Of a stretch of 64,000 nt of DNA, positions 10,417 to 19,171 are shown piece by piece. Origin of the DNA: Chryseobacterium tructae. Lineage in GTDB: Bacteria; Bacteroidota; Bacteroidia; Flavobacteriales; Weeksellaceae. The stretch is taken from positions 434,001 to 498,000 of the forward strand of contig NZ_JAUFQR010000001.1 of NCBI RefSeq assembly GCF_030409875.1, read 5' to 3'. The notes under the pieces are model-generated. The model was given only the letters and a program-made list of their open reading frames with translations, did not search any database and had not been told where the DNA came from. Numbering within the stretch: position 1 is the first letter of the stretch; each line of letters begins with the position of its first letter. The translations under genes were made by a program, and so were the position numbers.

Positions 10417-10782
10417 ATGTTGACATTATTTTTACAAGCACAGCCACAAGGTTCTTCATCGATGATGCTGATCATGATGGGTGCAATGTTTGTAGGGTTT
10501 TATTTCCTGATGATCAGACCTCAGATGAAGAAACAAAAGCAAGAAAAAAGCTTTCAGGAAGAACTTAAGGTAGGAACTAGAGTAGTACTTACATCTGGTC
10601 TTCACGGAAGAATTGCCCAAGTTCAGGATGATGGTTTTATTATCGAAACACTATCCGGAAAACTAAAGTTTGAAAAAGCTGCAATTTCCAGAGAAATGAC
10701 ACAAACGCGTTTCGGGGATAAAGCAAAAACTGCTGAGAAATCAACAGATAAAAAAGAAATAGAAACTGAAGAAAAGAAATAA
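10417..10782 (+). CDS. yajC: Preprotein translocase subunit YajC
   Basis: A 121-aa inner-membrane accessory subunit of the Sec translocase (SecDF-YajC). One transmembrane helix near residues 15-33 (MMLIMMGAMFVGFYFLMI) is followed by RPQMKKQKQEK and the conserved cytosolic core VGTRVVLTSGLHGRIAQVQDD. The C-terminal tail is Lys/Glu-rich. It is the last gene of the nusB operon, closed by a strong terminator 27 nt downstream. Confidence 0.95.
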   Translation: MLTLFLQAQPQGSSSMMLIMMGAMFVGFYFLMIRPQMKKQKQEKSFQEELKVGTRVVLTSGLHGRIAQVQDDGFIIETLSGKLKFEKAAISREMTQTRFGDKAKTAEKSTDKKEIETEEKK

Positions 10783-10808
10783 TTTTATTCAGTCTGAAAA
10801 TATCTAGC

Positions 10809-10847
10809 TGCGGCGGGTGAACGAAGTTCACCCGCCGCAATTTTTTT
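10809..10847 (+). terminator. Strong GC-rich terminator after yajC
   Basis: Fourteen-base perfect stem TGCGGCGGGTGAAC/GTTCACCCGCCGCA with a GAA loop, followed by seven T. Very GC-rich for this genome. Confidence 0.9.
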
Positions 10848-10908
10848 ATATAATGAATCTTGCGTTCATTTGTGAAAGCATTAGTGAAATTAGTGTTTAA
10901 TAAAAAAT

Positions 10909-10916
10909 TATCTTTG
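10909..10916 (+). promoter_or_regulatory. -7 box of the SDR gene, probably leaderless
   Basis: TATCTTTG ends 4 nt before the ATG at 10921. With initiation usually about 5-7 nt after this box, the transcript would start at or near the A of the ATG. Confidence 0.5.
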
Positions 10917-10920
10917 CCTC

Positions 10921-11655
10921 ATGAATCAAAACACACACAAAACTGTTCTTATTTTAGGTGCCAATTCAGATGTTGCAAAGCAATGTATTATCCAATACCT
11001 TGAAAAAGGTTTTTTTGTAATAGCTGCCTCCAGAAACACAAAATCACTGGAAGATTTTATCACTTCAAACAATTTGGATCAGAGCAAGGTTAGTGTTTTG
11101 TATTTTGATGCTGCAGATTTTAATTCTCATCAACAGTTTTATCATGAACTTCCTGTAAAACCTCATATCGCAGTATATTCTGCAGGATTTCTTGTAGATA
11201 ATCAAGAGGCTTTGAGAGATTTTAAAGGGACTAAACAAATGATGGAGGTTAATTATATGGGCGGAGTTTCTATTCTCAACATTATTGCAATGGATGAAAG
11301 CAATAAAAATCTGGAAAGAATCATTGGATTATCTTCTTTATCTGGAGTAAGAGGAAGAAAGAGTAATTTTGTGTATGGAAGTACAAAGGCTGCATTTACC
11401 CAATATCTGGCAGGATTAAGACAAGAGTTAGCTTCCAGGAAGATAACAGTGAATGCTTTGGTAATAGGTTATATCAGAACGAAGATCAATAAAGGCTTAG
11501 AGCTTAATGAATCTTTGATTATGGAACCGGATTACGTGGCGAAATTCATTGTTAATGCAGGAAGTTCCTTTACCATTGTTCCTAATTTTAAATGGAAAAT
11601 TATTTACCATATTCTGAGACTTTTACCAGAAAGTCTGGCTGCAAAATTGCCATAA
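10921..11655 (+). CDS. SDR-family NAD(P)-dependent oxidoreductase
   Basis: A 244-aa short-chain dehydrogenase. The N-terminal Rossmann motif is LILGANSDVAKQC instead of the usual TGxxxGIG. The catalytic Ser is in GLSSLSG and the YxxxK pair in YGSTKAAF. The C-terminal NFKWKIIYHILRLLPESLAAKLP resembles DprE2-like enzymes that act on lipid-linked sugars, but the substrate is uncertain. It follows the yajC terminator and has its own promoter immediately at the start codon. Confidence 0.85.
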   Translation: MNQNTHKTVLILGANSDVAKQCIIQYLEKGFFVIAASRNTKSLEDFITSNNLDQSKVSVLYFDAADFNSHQQFYHELPVKPHIAVYSAGFLVDNQEALRDFKGTKQMMEVNYMGGVSILNIIAMDESNKNLERIIGLSSLSGVRGRKSNFVYGSTKAAFTQYLAGLRQELASRKITVNALVIGYIRTKINKGLELNESLIMEPDYVAKFIVNAGSSFTIVPNFKWKIIYHILRLLPESLAAKLP

Positions 11656-11659
11656 TTCT

Positions 11660-11833
11660 TTAATTTTTACTGTTCAAAATTATTTTAAGGAAGATTTTTT
11701 CCCAGAAAAGAGACTTCGGTATTTTTTTTGTAATGATAGCCCCGAATGATTCTTCCTGGTAAGAATCAAATTCTAAAATGATCATTGAATAAGCAGAAAT
11801 AATCTGTTCTGCTGTCAATCTATTATCAAACAT
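11660..11833 (-). CDS. Possible small protein, 57 aa
   Basis: A minus-strand frame from ATG (11833) to TAA (11660), encoding a 57-aa product beginning MFDNRLTAEQIISAYSMI and ending IFLKIILNSKN. The composition is protein-like (an amphipathic helix, then a basic hydrophobic tail) and it fills most of an otherwise empty 316-base gap. No good ribosome site or promoter was seen, and I do not recognise a family. Confidence 0.4.
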   Translation of the reverse strand: MFDNRLTAEQIISAYSMIILEFDSYQEESFGAIITKKIPKSLFWEKIFLKIILNSKN

Positions 11834-11971
11834 TTAACCGTTGATTTTAACTTCCAAAGAGTTAAGGTTAGATTTTTGTGGAAAAATTAGACTTTCCACT
11901 CAGATTCATTTTAAAATTTTGTAACACAGAGTAAAAATTTATAACGACAAATAAAAATAAGTAGTATAAAA

Positions 11972-12817
11972 ATGGACGATTTACAATTGAATAACATTCA
12001 GAAACACTGGGATACTTTAATATCTTCAGCCATTTCATGGGCACCGAGAATCTTTACAGCAATTATTTCTGCATTACTGATTTATCTGATCGGATCATGG
12101 ATGATAAGAATGATTAAGAAACTTGTAGCAAAAGGTTTCAGAAAACGTAATATGGAAGCTTCTTTACAACACTTCCTTCTTAATATTATCAATTGGGGGC
12201 TTAATATTCTTCTCTTCATTGTGGTTGTTACCCAGCTAGGAGTACAAACCTCAGCTTTTGTAGCGATGATTGGTGCCGCAGGTTTAGCCATAGGTCTGGC
12301 TTTGCAAGGATCATTGACAAACTTTGCAGGAGGAATTCTTATTCTATTACTAAAACCATTTAAAATAGGAGATTTTATTTCTACCAGTTCAGGGGTTTCC
12401 GGAACAGTGCAAGCTATTGATATTTTTCACACAAAACTGATTACGCCACAAAATCAATTGATCATTATTCCCAATGGAGTTGTTTCCAATAACAGTATTA
12501 CAAACTTTACTCAACTAGGAACCAGAAGGACAGCGTTGGATATTGGAGTGGCTTATGATGCAGACCTTAAAAAGACTAAAGAGATTTTAATGGGAGCCAT
12601 TATAAAGAATCAATACGCGCTTTCAGATCCCGCTCCTCAAGTAGTTGTAACGACACTAGGAGATAGTGCTATCAATTTATCTATAAGGGTGAGTGCTTCG
12701 ACTGAAAATTTTTGGAAAATGAATGAAGAACTTATTATTGATTGTAAAGAAGTCTTAGACCAGGCCGGAATCGGAATTCCTTTTCCACAAAGAGATATAC
12801 ACGTTTACAACAAATAA
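11972..12817 (+). CDS. Small-conductance mechanosensitive channel (MscS family)
   Basis: A 281-aa inner-membrane channel that releases solutes on osmotic downshock. There are three transmembrane segments: about residues 25-50 and 65-90, and the pore helix containing MIGAAGLAIGLALQGSLTNFAGGI. The soluble beta domain follows with IGDFISTSSGVSGTVQAIDIFHT and IIPNGVVSNNSITNFT. Length matches E. coli MscS (286 aa). The gene is monocistronic, with a bidirectional terminator after it. Confidence 0.93.
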   Translation: MDDLQLNNIQKHWDTLISSAISWAPRIFTAIISALLIYLIGSWMIRMIKKLVAKGFRKRNMEASLQHFLLNIINWGLNILLFIVVVTQLGVQTSAFVAMIGAAGLAIGLALQGSLTNFAGGILILLLKPFKIGDFISTSSGVSGTVQAIDIFHTKLITPQNQLIIIPNGVVSNNSITNFTQLGTRRTALDIGVAYDADLKKTKEILMGAIIKNQYALSDPAPQVVVTTLGDSAINLSIRVSASTENFWKMNEELIIDCKEVLDQAGIGIPFPQRDIHVYNK

Positions 12818-12843
12818 TTCTCTGTCATGATTTAGAAACTATA

Positions 12844-12879
12844 AAAAACTCCTGCATTACATACAATGCAGGAGTTTTT
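12844..12879. terminator. Bidirectional terminator between MscS and YcxB-like genes
   Basis: AAAAACTCCTGCATT/AATGCAGGAGTTTTT, a fifteen-base stem with a six-base loop; poly-T on both strands serves the two convergent genes. Confidence 0.85.
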
Positions 12880-12897
12880 AGTATAAGATAATATTCT

Positions 12898-13446
12898 TTA
12901 TTTTTCTTTCTTTGAATATTGTTCGAGAAAATCCATGAAGGTTTTGTAATCATTTTCTTTAAAGTCGGTTTCAGTAAAGACAAAATGAAGGCTGTTATTA
13001 AGAATGCTTACAATAAGATATTGGTTTATCAACTTATAGCTGGTTTTGCTCCAGATACTTCTTATTGTACTCAATGAATTTTCCATAGTAATATCATCCT
13101 GATTAAGAATTACAAAACTGGCTTTTTCATCTTTTCGTTTAAGATCATTGATCTGCTCTTCAATTAATTCATGAAATTTCTTTTTACGGGTAAAATACTG
13201 ATAAAGAAGTAAAAAAATATATCCAAGAAAAATAAACCCTGCATACCTAAAGATCGTAGAAGCTGGATTATTGTTAATAAACTTTGATTGAGAAAAAAAG
13301 CCAAGAAATAGAAATATTATAGCATATATAATCGCTTTTTTTAGTTCAGTAAATCCTTTTCTCCAGGTGTAACGAAAGAAAAATTTCTGATGTTCCCGTT
13401 CCACATTCTCATTAAAGGAGATTTCTAGTTTAATAGATTCATTCAT
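12898..13446 (-). CDS. YcxB-like membrane protein
   Basis: A 182-aa protein with two adjacent transmembrane segments (about residues 37-53 and 65-85: AIIYAIIFLFLGFF and FIFLGYIFLLLYQY). A C-terminal domain follows with IRSIWSKTSYKLINQYLIVS and HFVFTETDF, the pattern of YcxB-like domains. The function is unknown. It is transcribed convergently to the MscS gene and just downstream of the ligD operon on the same strand, 30 nt after the ligD stop, so read-through from ligD is possible. Confidence 0.7.
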   Translation of the reverse strand: MNESIKLEISFNENVEREHQKFFFRYTWRKGFTELKKAIIYAIIFLFLGFFSQSKFINNNPASTIFRYAGFIFLGYIFLLLYQYFTRKKKFHELIEEQINDLKRKDEKASFVILNQDDITMENSLSTIRSIWSKTSYKLINQYLIVSILNNSLHFVFTETDFKENDYKTFMDFLEQYSKKEK

Positions 13447-13476
13447 GGATAGTTTTTGCTCGTAAAAATATAGAAA

Positions 13477-16037
13477 TTAATCAATATCCTGCAGCAATTC
13501 TAAAGCTTTCATCATATCAATTCCTTTTCCCAGAACAGGCTTAAATAAATCGCCTTTGTTTTTGATTCTTTCCAAAGCATTTTCAATAGTATAATCGGTG
13601 GGTAGTAATCCGGGTTTCAGTTCATTCCAGTCTAAAGGCATAGAAACAGCTGCTCCTTGCTTAGGCCGCAGGCTGTAAGTGCTTGCCAGTGTCTGTCCTG
13701 TTCTATTTTGCAAATAATCAAGATAAATTTTATTAGAGTCTCTTTTTTGAAGGCTTCTTTCCAATGTTGTGATTTTTGGAAGCCTTTCATGAACCTGTTT
13801 CATGAGAATATGAGCAAAATCTTTTACCTGGTCAAAATCATATTTCCCACCCATTGGAATGTAAATATGGATTCCCGTACTGCCGGAAGCCTTACAATAC
13901 CCTTTAGTTTTGATTGATTGTAAAATTTCATTGACTTGAAGAGCTGTTTCAATAACCTCATCAAAACTGTTTTTCTTTGACGGATCAAGATCCAAAACCA
14001 AATAATCAGGATGTTCAAGATCAGGGAGTGAACTATTCCAGGGGTTGAAATCAATACATCCGAGGTTATTCAGATAAGCAAGCGTTGCCTTGTCATTGCA
14101 GTAGATATAATCAATATATTTATCATTCGATTCAGAATAAACCTGAGTTGTTTTTATCCAGTCGGGAATATGATCACCAGCATCTTTCTGATAAAAGCCC
14201 TGTGCTTCAATACCATTAGGAAAACGATTGAGAGATAAAGGGCGGTTTTTTAAATAGGGTAAAATATAGTCAGCTACTGACTGATAATAATCTATCACAT
14301 CCCCTTTGGTAATACTATCTTTTGGAAAATAAATTTTATCAAGATTAGTAAGCTTTACAACATGTTTGTTTAGGATAATTTCCTTATCCTTTTCTGTGTT
14401 TTCTGCTTTTTTTGATGGTGTTTTAGCTTTCATTGTTTTAGCTTTTTGAGTTTGAATCTTCAAATGAGTGGTATCATTTACTTCTTCTGGATCTTTATCC
14501 TCACGAAGACTAACAAAAACAGGATGTCGAAATATTCCGTCTTTGGTAATTTCAGAGTATTTAATTTCACAGACCAATTCAGGTTTTACCCAGGTTACAG
14601 GCATGTTTGTTTCGGGAATAGCTTCAAAAGGAGAAGATTTTACAATCAGTTTTTGAAGCTTTTGATAGAGTTCCTTGAGTGAAGTGTGACTAAATCCGGT
14701 ACCTGTGTGCCCGCAATATCTAAGATCATTGTTTATGTATTTACCCAGAATCAAAGCACCGAAATTTTCCCGTGAACCTCTGGGTTCTGTAAAACCACAA
14801 ATAATGGCTTCTTCCGTATTGGTGAATTTGATTTTAAGCCAGTCGGGTGTTCTGTAATTTTCTAAGTATTGACTGTCTGCTCTTTTGGCGATCATTCCCT
14901 CCAGCTTCATTTTTTTCATCTCTTCAAAGAATGCAATGCCTTTTTCAGGGATATGGTCACAATATTTTAAGGTATCAGTCTCAACCAATGCCTCTTTTAA
15001 AAGTTCTTTCCGTTGTATAAGAGGAAGTTCTTCGGTAGAATGGCCATTGAGCCATAGAAGATCAAAAACCTGATAAACAAGAGCGAGATTTGGGGTATCT
15101 CCGATTTGTTGTAAAAGCTGAAAATTGGGCTTTCCATGATCATCATAGGCTACAATTTCACCATCTAGAATCATTTGATGCTGTTGTTGTTCAAAATCCT
15201 GGGTTACTTTACTAAATTTTGATAAAAATGAAATCCCATTTCTGGAGTAAAAAAGCGGGGAAGTATGGCTAAGATCAGCAATTGCCCTGTAACCGTCCCA
15301 TTTTATTTCAAAAAGCCAATCTTTATCATCAAATGCTTTATCAAATGGTTTGGCTAGCATAGGTTTAATAAAACACTTGAGTTTTTTTTCGTGAGTTAAA
15401 GAATTAAAATTTCTGAATCTTTTTTCTGAAGTTATAATTTCTTTTTTTTGTTTGTTTTTAGGCTTTTTTTTTCCTCGAGGAATTTAGTGACTAAGGATTT
15501 TGGTGAGGTATTATCTTCAGCATGATAAGGGCTTTCTGCAAACTCGTCTTTATGTTTGATGAGTAACCATGCATTGTCTTCAGTATTTTTCATTTTAACC
15601 AAAGCAAATTCCCCTTTTAGTTTTTTACCGTGAAGAATAAATTTTAAAGAGCCTGCATGTAATTCTTTTAACAATTCTTTCTCATCAGAAATCTTAGGAT
15701 TTTCTTCCAAAGGCTCATAAGTTCCGCTGTCCCAGACTTCCACTTGTCCGGCACCATAATTTCCTTCAGGAATATTCCCTTCAAAATCCTTATAATCATA
15801 AGGGTGATCTTCTACCATCATTGCTAAACGCTTATCCAGAGGATCTAATGAAGGCCCTTTTGGAACAGCCCAGCTTTTTAAAACGCCTTCCATTTCCAGT
15901 CGGAAATCGTAGTGAAGTCGTGTAGCAGCATGCCTTTGAACAACGAAGATCAGTTTATTCTTACTTTTTTTCGTTGTTCCTTTAGGTTCACTGGTTTCAT
16001 TGAACTTACGTTTATGTTGATAATCTTTGAGAGCCAT
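13477..16037 (-). pseudogene. ligD: ATP-dependent DNA ligase LigD (PE-LIG-POL), one frameshift
   Basis: Multifunctional end-joining ligase, 853 aa when repaired. N-terminal 3'-phosphoesterase (~1-160) with RHAATRLHYDFRLE and VEDHP. Central ligase domain with adenylation motif EIKWDGYRA, preceded by FIKPMLAK. C-terminal primase-polymerase with LVLDLDPS, KASGSTGIHIYIPM and TYSLRP. The sequence splits into 13477-15360 and 15432-16037. The second frame stays open upstream of its ATG through EKRFRNFNS...FIKPM, so the parts join if one base is added to the A8 run (15442-15449) or A9 run (15464-15472). Its ATG overlaps the ku stop by one base. It seals and repairs double-strand breaks together with Ku. 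Two separate polypeptides are possible but less likely. Confidence 0.9.
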
Positions 16038-16822
16038 TATGATGCGGATTTGGATTTTGAGGTGTTCAGACTGGCTTTTAACTGAGCCATAAGGTCAATC
16101 ACTTTACCTTCTTTTACAACAGCAGCCTTTTTGGTTTTAATATTTTTACCTTTTGCTTTCTGCTTGATGATTTTCAGAAGTTCATCAGAGTAGGTATCTT
16201 TATACATTGTGGGATCAAAATCCTGAGAAAGCTGTTTAATAAGGCTCACTGCCATTTTCAGCTCTGCAGGTTTGGGTGCTTTATGAGCAGGGATTTTTAA
16301 ATCTGTATAATTTCTTATTTCCTGATCAAATCTCAGACGGTTTAGAACCAATATGTCATCATTGTAAGGGCGTATCATTCCGATCGCTTCACTTTCACGA
16401 AGAACAAAAGTTCCGACTCCTACCATTCCTGTTTCTTTGAGGGCTTTTAACAGAAGTCTATAAGCGCTTTCACCGTTCTTCTGGGGTTCCAGATAATAAG
16501 GCGTTTCAAAATAGATACTGTCTACTTCTTTCTCTTTTACAAATTGATCAATGGAAAGTATTTTTGTCTTTTCAGGACTTGCCGCTTCATAATCCTGTTC
16601 ATCAAGAACAATATATTTATCATCCATGAGATAGCCTTTGACAATGTTTTCCCATTTTACTTCTTTCCCTGTATTTTCATTGACTCTTTTAAACCGGATA
16701 TTGGAAAAATCAGATTTGTCGAGCATATCAAGGTCCAGTTTGCTGGTCTCCGTTGCTGAGTAAATTTTAACAGGGATATTTACTAAACCGAAGCCAATAG
16801 CGCCATTCCAGATTGCTTTCAT
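16037..16822 (-). CDS. ku: Non-homologous end-joining protein Ku
   Basis: A 261-aa bacterial Ku that binds double-stranded DNA ends as a ring-shaped homodimer and recruits LigD. The start MKAIWNGAIGFGLVNIPVKIY is diagnostic, followed by the Ku core (RFKRVNENTGKEVKWENIVKGY, YFETPYYLEP, ALKETGMVGVGTFVLRE). A lysine-rich C-terminal tail (KQKAKGKNIKTKKAAVVKEGK) is typical for DNA and LigD interaction. It overlaps ligD by one base, making a two-gene NHEJ operon, divergent from a Crp/Fnr regulator 144 nt away. Confidence 0.96.
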   Translation of the reverse strand: MKAIWNGAIGFGLVNIPVKIYSATETSKLDLDMLDKSDFSNIRFKRVNENTGKEVKWENIVKGYLMDDKYIVLDEQDYEAASPEKTKILSIDQFVKEKEVDSIYFETPYYLEPQKNGESAYRLLLKALKETGMVGVGTFVLRESEAIGMIRPYNDDILVLNRLRFDQEIRNYTDLKIPAHKAPKPAELKMAVSLIKQLSQDFDPTMYKDTYSDELLKIIKQKAKGKNIKTKKAAVVKEGKVIDLMAQLKASLNTSKSKSAS

Positions 16823-16966
16823 TGTCTTACGTTTTTAAAAATCAAGCAATTAGCATGCCGATGGAAAGGTGTGTGGTATCTGTTTGAAGCTTTTTACCAA
16901 ATGACAATTGTTTTTACATTCTACTTTTATACCTTTATATTTCCGCAATCTGTGGATAAATATAAT

Positions 16967-17539
16967 ATGGAAGAACTTTTTAATTACATCAAGAAATTTG
17001 GATTATTGAATGCACAGGATGAGCTTCTGATTACAGAAGGAATTCAGAAAACCTCTGTAAAGAAAGGTGAGATTTTCGTAGAGGCAGGAAAAGTAAGCCA
17101 AAAAATTGCTTTTGTAAAGGAAGGAGTCTTTCGGTCTTTGTATTATAATAAAGAAGGAGATGATTTTACCCGCTATTTTATTTATGAAGGTAGATTTATT
17201 GGAGATTTTCAAGGGTTTACCGATCAGTTGCCTGCTCATGAATATATAGAAGCAATTACGGATGCTGTTTTACTTGTTATTGACCTTAACCATTTTAAAA
17301 TATTAGAAGAAAAGATCGCGATATGGCCAGTGCTATTTGCCAGAATTCATGGATTCGTTGCGGAGAACAAACTTAAAGTGGCAAGTATTATGCTGAATCA
17401 GGATGCAAAATCCAGATATATTCATTTTCTCAATCATTATCCGGGGCTTGCCAACAGGGTTCCACAATCTATGTTGGCCTCTTATCTTGGAGTGACCCCT
17501 TCATCATTGAGCAGAATCAGGAGAACCATCAATGAGTAA
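16967..17539 (+). CDS. Crp/Fnr-family transcriptional regulator
   Basis: A 190-aa regulator with an N-terminal cyclic-nucleotide-binding-like beta barrel (VKKGEIFVEAGKVSQKIAFVKEGVFRSLYY...) and a short C-terminal HTH region ending NRVPQSMLASYLGVTPSSLSRIRR. The upstream extension to 16871 encodes an atypical Phe/Tyr-rich stretch, so I start at ATG 16967, where MEELFNYIKKFG matches the usual length. No Fnr-type cysteine cluster is visible. Flavobacteria carry many such regulators and the effector cannot be predicted. It is divergent from ku, so control of NHEJ is possible but unproven. Confidence 0.88.
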   Translation: MEELFNYIKKFGLLNAQDELLITEGIQKTSVKKGEIFVEAGKVSQKIAFVKEGVFRSLYYNKEGDDFTRYFIYEGRFIGDFQGFTDQLPAHEYIEAITDAVLLVIDLNHFKILEEKIAIWPVLFARIHGFVAENKLKVASIMLNQDAKSRYIHFLNHYPGLANRVPQSMLASYLGVTPSSLSRIRRTINE

Positions 17540-17642
17540 TGAGTAATGCGGCCTTCTCATAATAAATATGAGTCTAAAGATTAAAATAGAATGTCAATAG
17601 ATTTTATTATTAATATATTAAACGTACGAATTGCAAACATTC

Positions 17643-17709
17643 AATAGGAACGGGCTAAAGCCCGTTCTGTCATTTAAAGATCTTCCACTGGCTTTAGCCA
17701 AAACCTATT
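17643..17709. repeat. Palindromic intergenic repeat (REP-like)
   Basis: Nested inverted repeat: AATAGG (17643-17648) and GGGCTAAAGCCC (17652-17663) mirrored by TGGCTTTAGCCA (17689-17700) and CCTATT (17704-17709). The layout suggests a dispersed palindromic unit; other copies are not in this window. Confidence 0.6.
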
Positions 17710-17833
17710 ATAAAAACCCTAAAAATAGAAACGGTTCCAGACTCCGGCTTCAATTCACAGGTATATAATATATCATATATTCTTGCAAAACACGTTTTTG
17801 CCAAATGGCAATGGCCTCTCTTTCAAACTGTCA

Positions 17834-17841
17834 TAGCTTTG
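17834..17841 (+). promoter_or_regulatory. Probable -7 box of purA
   Basis: TAGCTTTG (TAnnTTTG) 20 nt before the purA ATG. Confidence 0.5.
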
Positions 17842-17861
17842 TCCTATAAAAAAATAATGAT

Positions 17862-19128
17862 ATGGATATTGTATTAGGACTTCAATGGGGAGATGAGGGA
17901 AAAGGAAAGTTTATTGATCTTATCAGCGAAAATTATGATATTACAGCCCGTTTCAACGGAGGCTCGAATGCTGGACATAGCATTGAAAGAAACGGAAAGA
18001 GAATTACGCTTAAAATGATTCCTTCAGGTATTTTTATGCAGGATGTACAGAACGTTATTGGGACAGGAACTGTTCTGGATCCTATAAGTTTTAAAAATGA
18101 AATTCTTAATCTAAAGAAGTTTGACGAAACTCTTCAGCCGGAGAAAAATCTGATTATTTCTAAAAAAGCTCATTTAGTATTACCTACCTACAAGTTGATG
18201 GATATTTTCATGGAAGAAAGTCCGGCTTATACCACTATTGGGACAACAAAAAATGGAATTGCTCAGGCGTATTCCAACAAAATTTTAAGACAAAACGTAA
18301 GAATAGGAGATATGTATACTCCGGATTTTAAGGAGAGAGTAGAACGTATTTTAGAAAGAGATTACAGCTTTTTGGCAGGGGAGGATATGGTTTTGCCATC
18401 TTTGGAAGCAATTAGCAAAGAGTTCTTTGAAGCGGTGGAGTTTTTAAAACAATTCAAATGTATAGAAACAGAATTATTCCTGAACAAAGCTTTAGCTGAG
18501 GGAAAGACAATATTAGGTGAAGGGTCTCAGGCAACATTATTGGATATTGACCATGGTACTTATCCTTATGTAACTTCTTCTTCCACTATTGCATCAGGAG
18601 CTTGCAGTGGATTGGGTATTTCTCCTAAGAAATCGGTGAGATCTATGGTATTGCCAAAGCGTACTGTACAAGAGTAGGGAACGGCATATTTCCCACGGAG
18701 CTTTTTGATGAAATGGGTGAAGAAATCAGAATAAAAGGCAATGAGTTTGGTTCCAACACAGGACGCCCAAGAAGAACAGGTTGGCTGGATCTTGCTGCCT
18801 TACGATATGCGGTAATGATTAACGGAGTTACCCAATTGGTACTGACTAAAGCAGATGTTCTAAGTGGTTTGAAATCAGTGGCCGTTTGTACTCATTACGA
18901 AATGGAAGATGGAACTGTTGAAACTACCGCAGCTACGCTTCCTGAAATGCTAAGCCGGTATTCAAGTGGTTAGCCGGATGGAATGCTAATTTTTCAGTGA
19001 TTAAGGATCCTTCTGCACTTCCACAGGAATTGATGAACTTCCTTTCCTTTTTAGAGCAAGAAATAGGAGTCCCGGTAACGTACCTTTCTACAGGGCCGGG
19101 AAGAGAAGAAATTTTAAAGATGAAATAA
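17862..19128 (+). pseudogene. purA: Adenylosuccinate synthetase PurA, two frameshifts
   Basis: Joins IMP and aspartate with GTP in AMP synthesis; 422 aa when repaired, the normal length. The N-terminus MDIVLGLQWGDEGKGKFIDL carries the GTP-binding loop, and NAGHSI and TTKNGIAQAYSNK follow. Frame is lost near 18630-18632 (an A missing in AAGAAATCGG; repair gives SPKKIGEIYGIAKAYCTRVGNG). It is lost again near 18946-18953, after TLPEM; repair gives KPVFKWLAGWNANFS. The C-terminus STGPGREEILKMK is intact. Because purA is normally essential on minimal growth and no second copy is present here, these are probably sequencing indels. It could be a real pseudogene only if another copy exists elsewhere. 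Confidence 0.92.
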
Positions 19129-19136
19129 GTTGATAC

Positions 19137-19171
19137 AAAACAAAAGCGGGATTATTTCCTGCTTTTGTTTT
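19137..19171. terminator. Bidirectional terminator after purA
   Basis: AAAACAAAAGCGGGA/TCCTGCTTTTGTTTT with one mismatch; overlaps the end of the convergent gene at 19152. Confidence 0.7.

Larger units (their letters stand above)
17540..17861. other. Intergenic region before purA
   Basis: Holds a palindromic repeat (17643-17709), a small hairpin TTGCCA-AA-TGGCAA (17798-17811) and a purA -7 box TAGCTTTG (17834-17841). No coding frame of note. Confidence 0.6.

Noticed and set aside
16871..16966. N-terminal extension of the Crp/Fnr regulator
   Set aside because: Phe/Tyr-rich and unlike the family; ATG 16967 gives the usual length.
18713..18973. Separate 86-aa gene after purA
   Set aside because: The sequence is the PurA C-terminal part, displaced by frame breaks on both sides.
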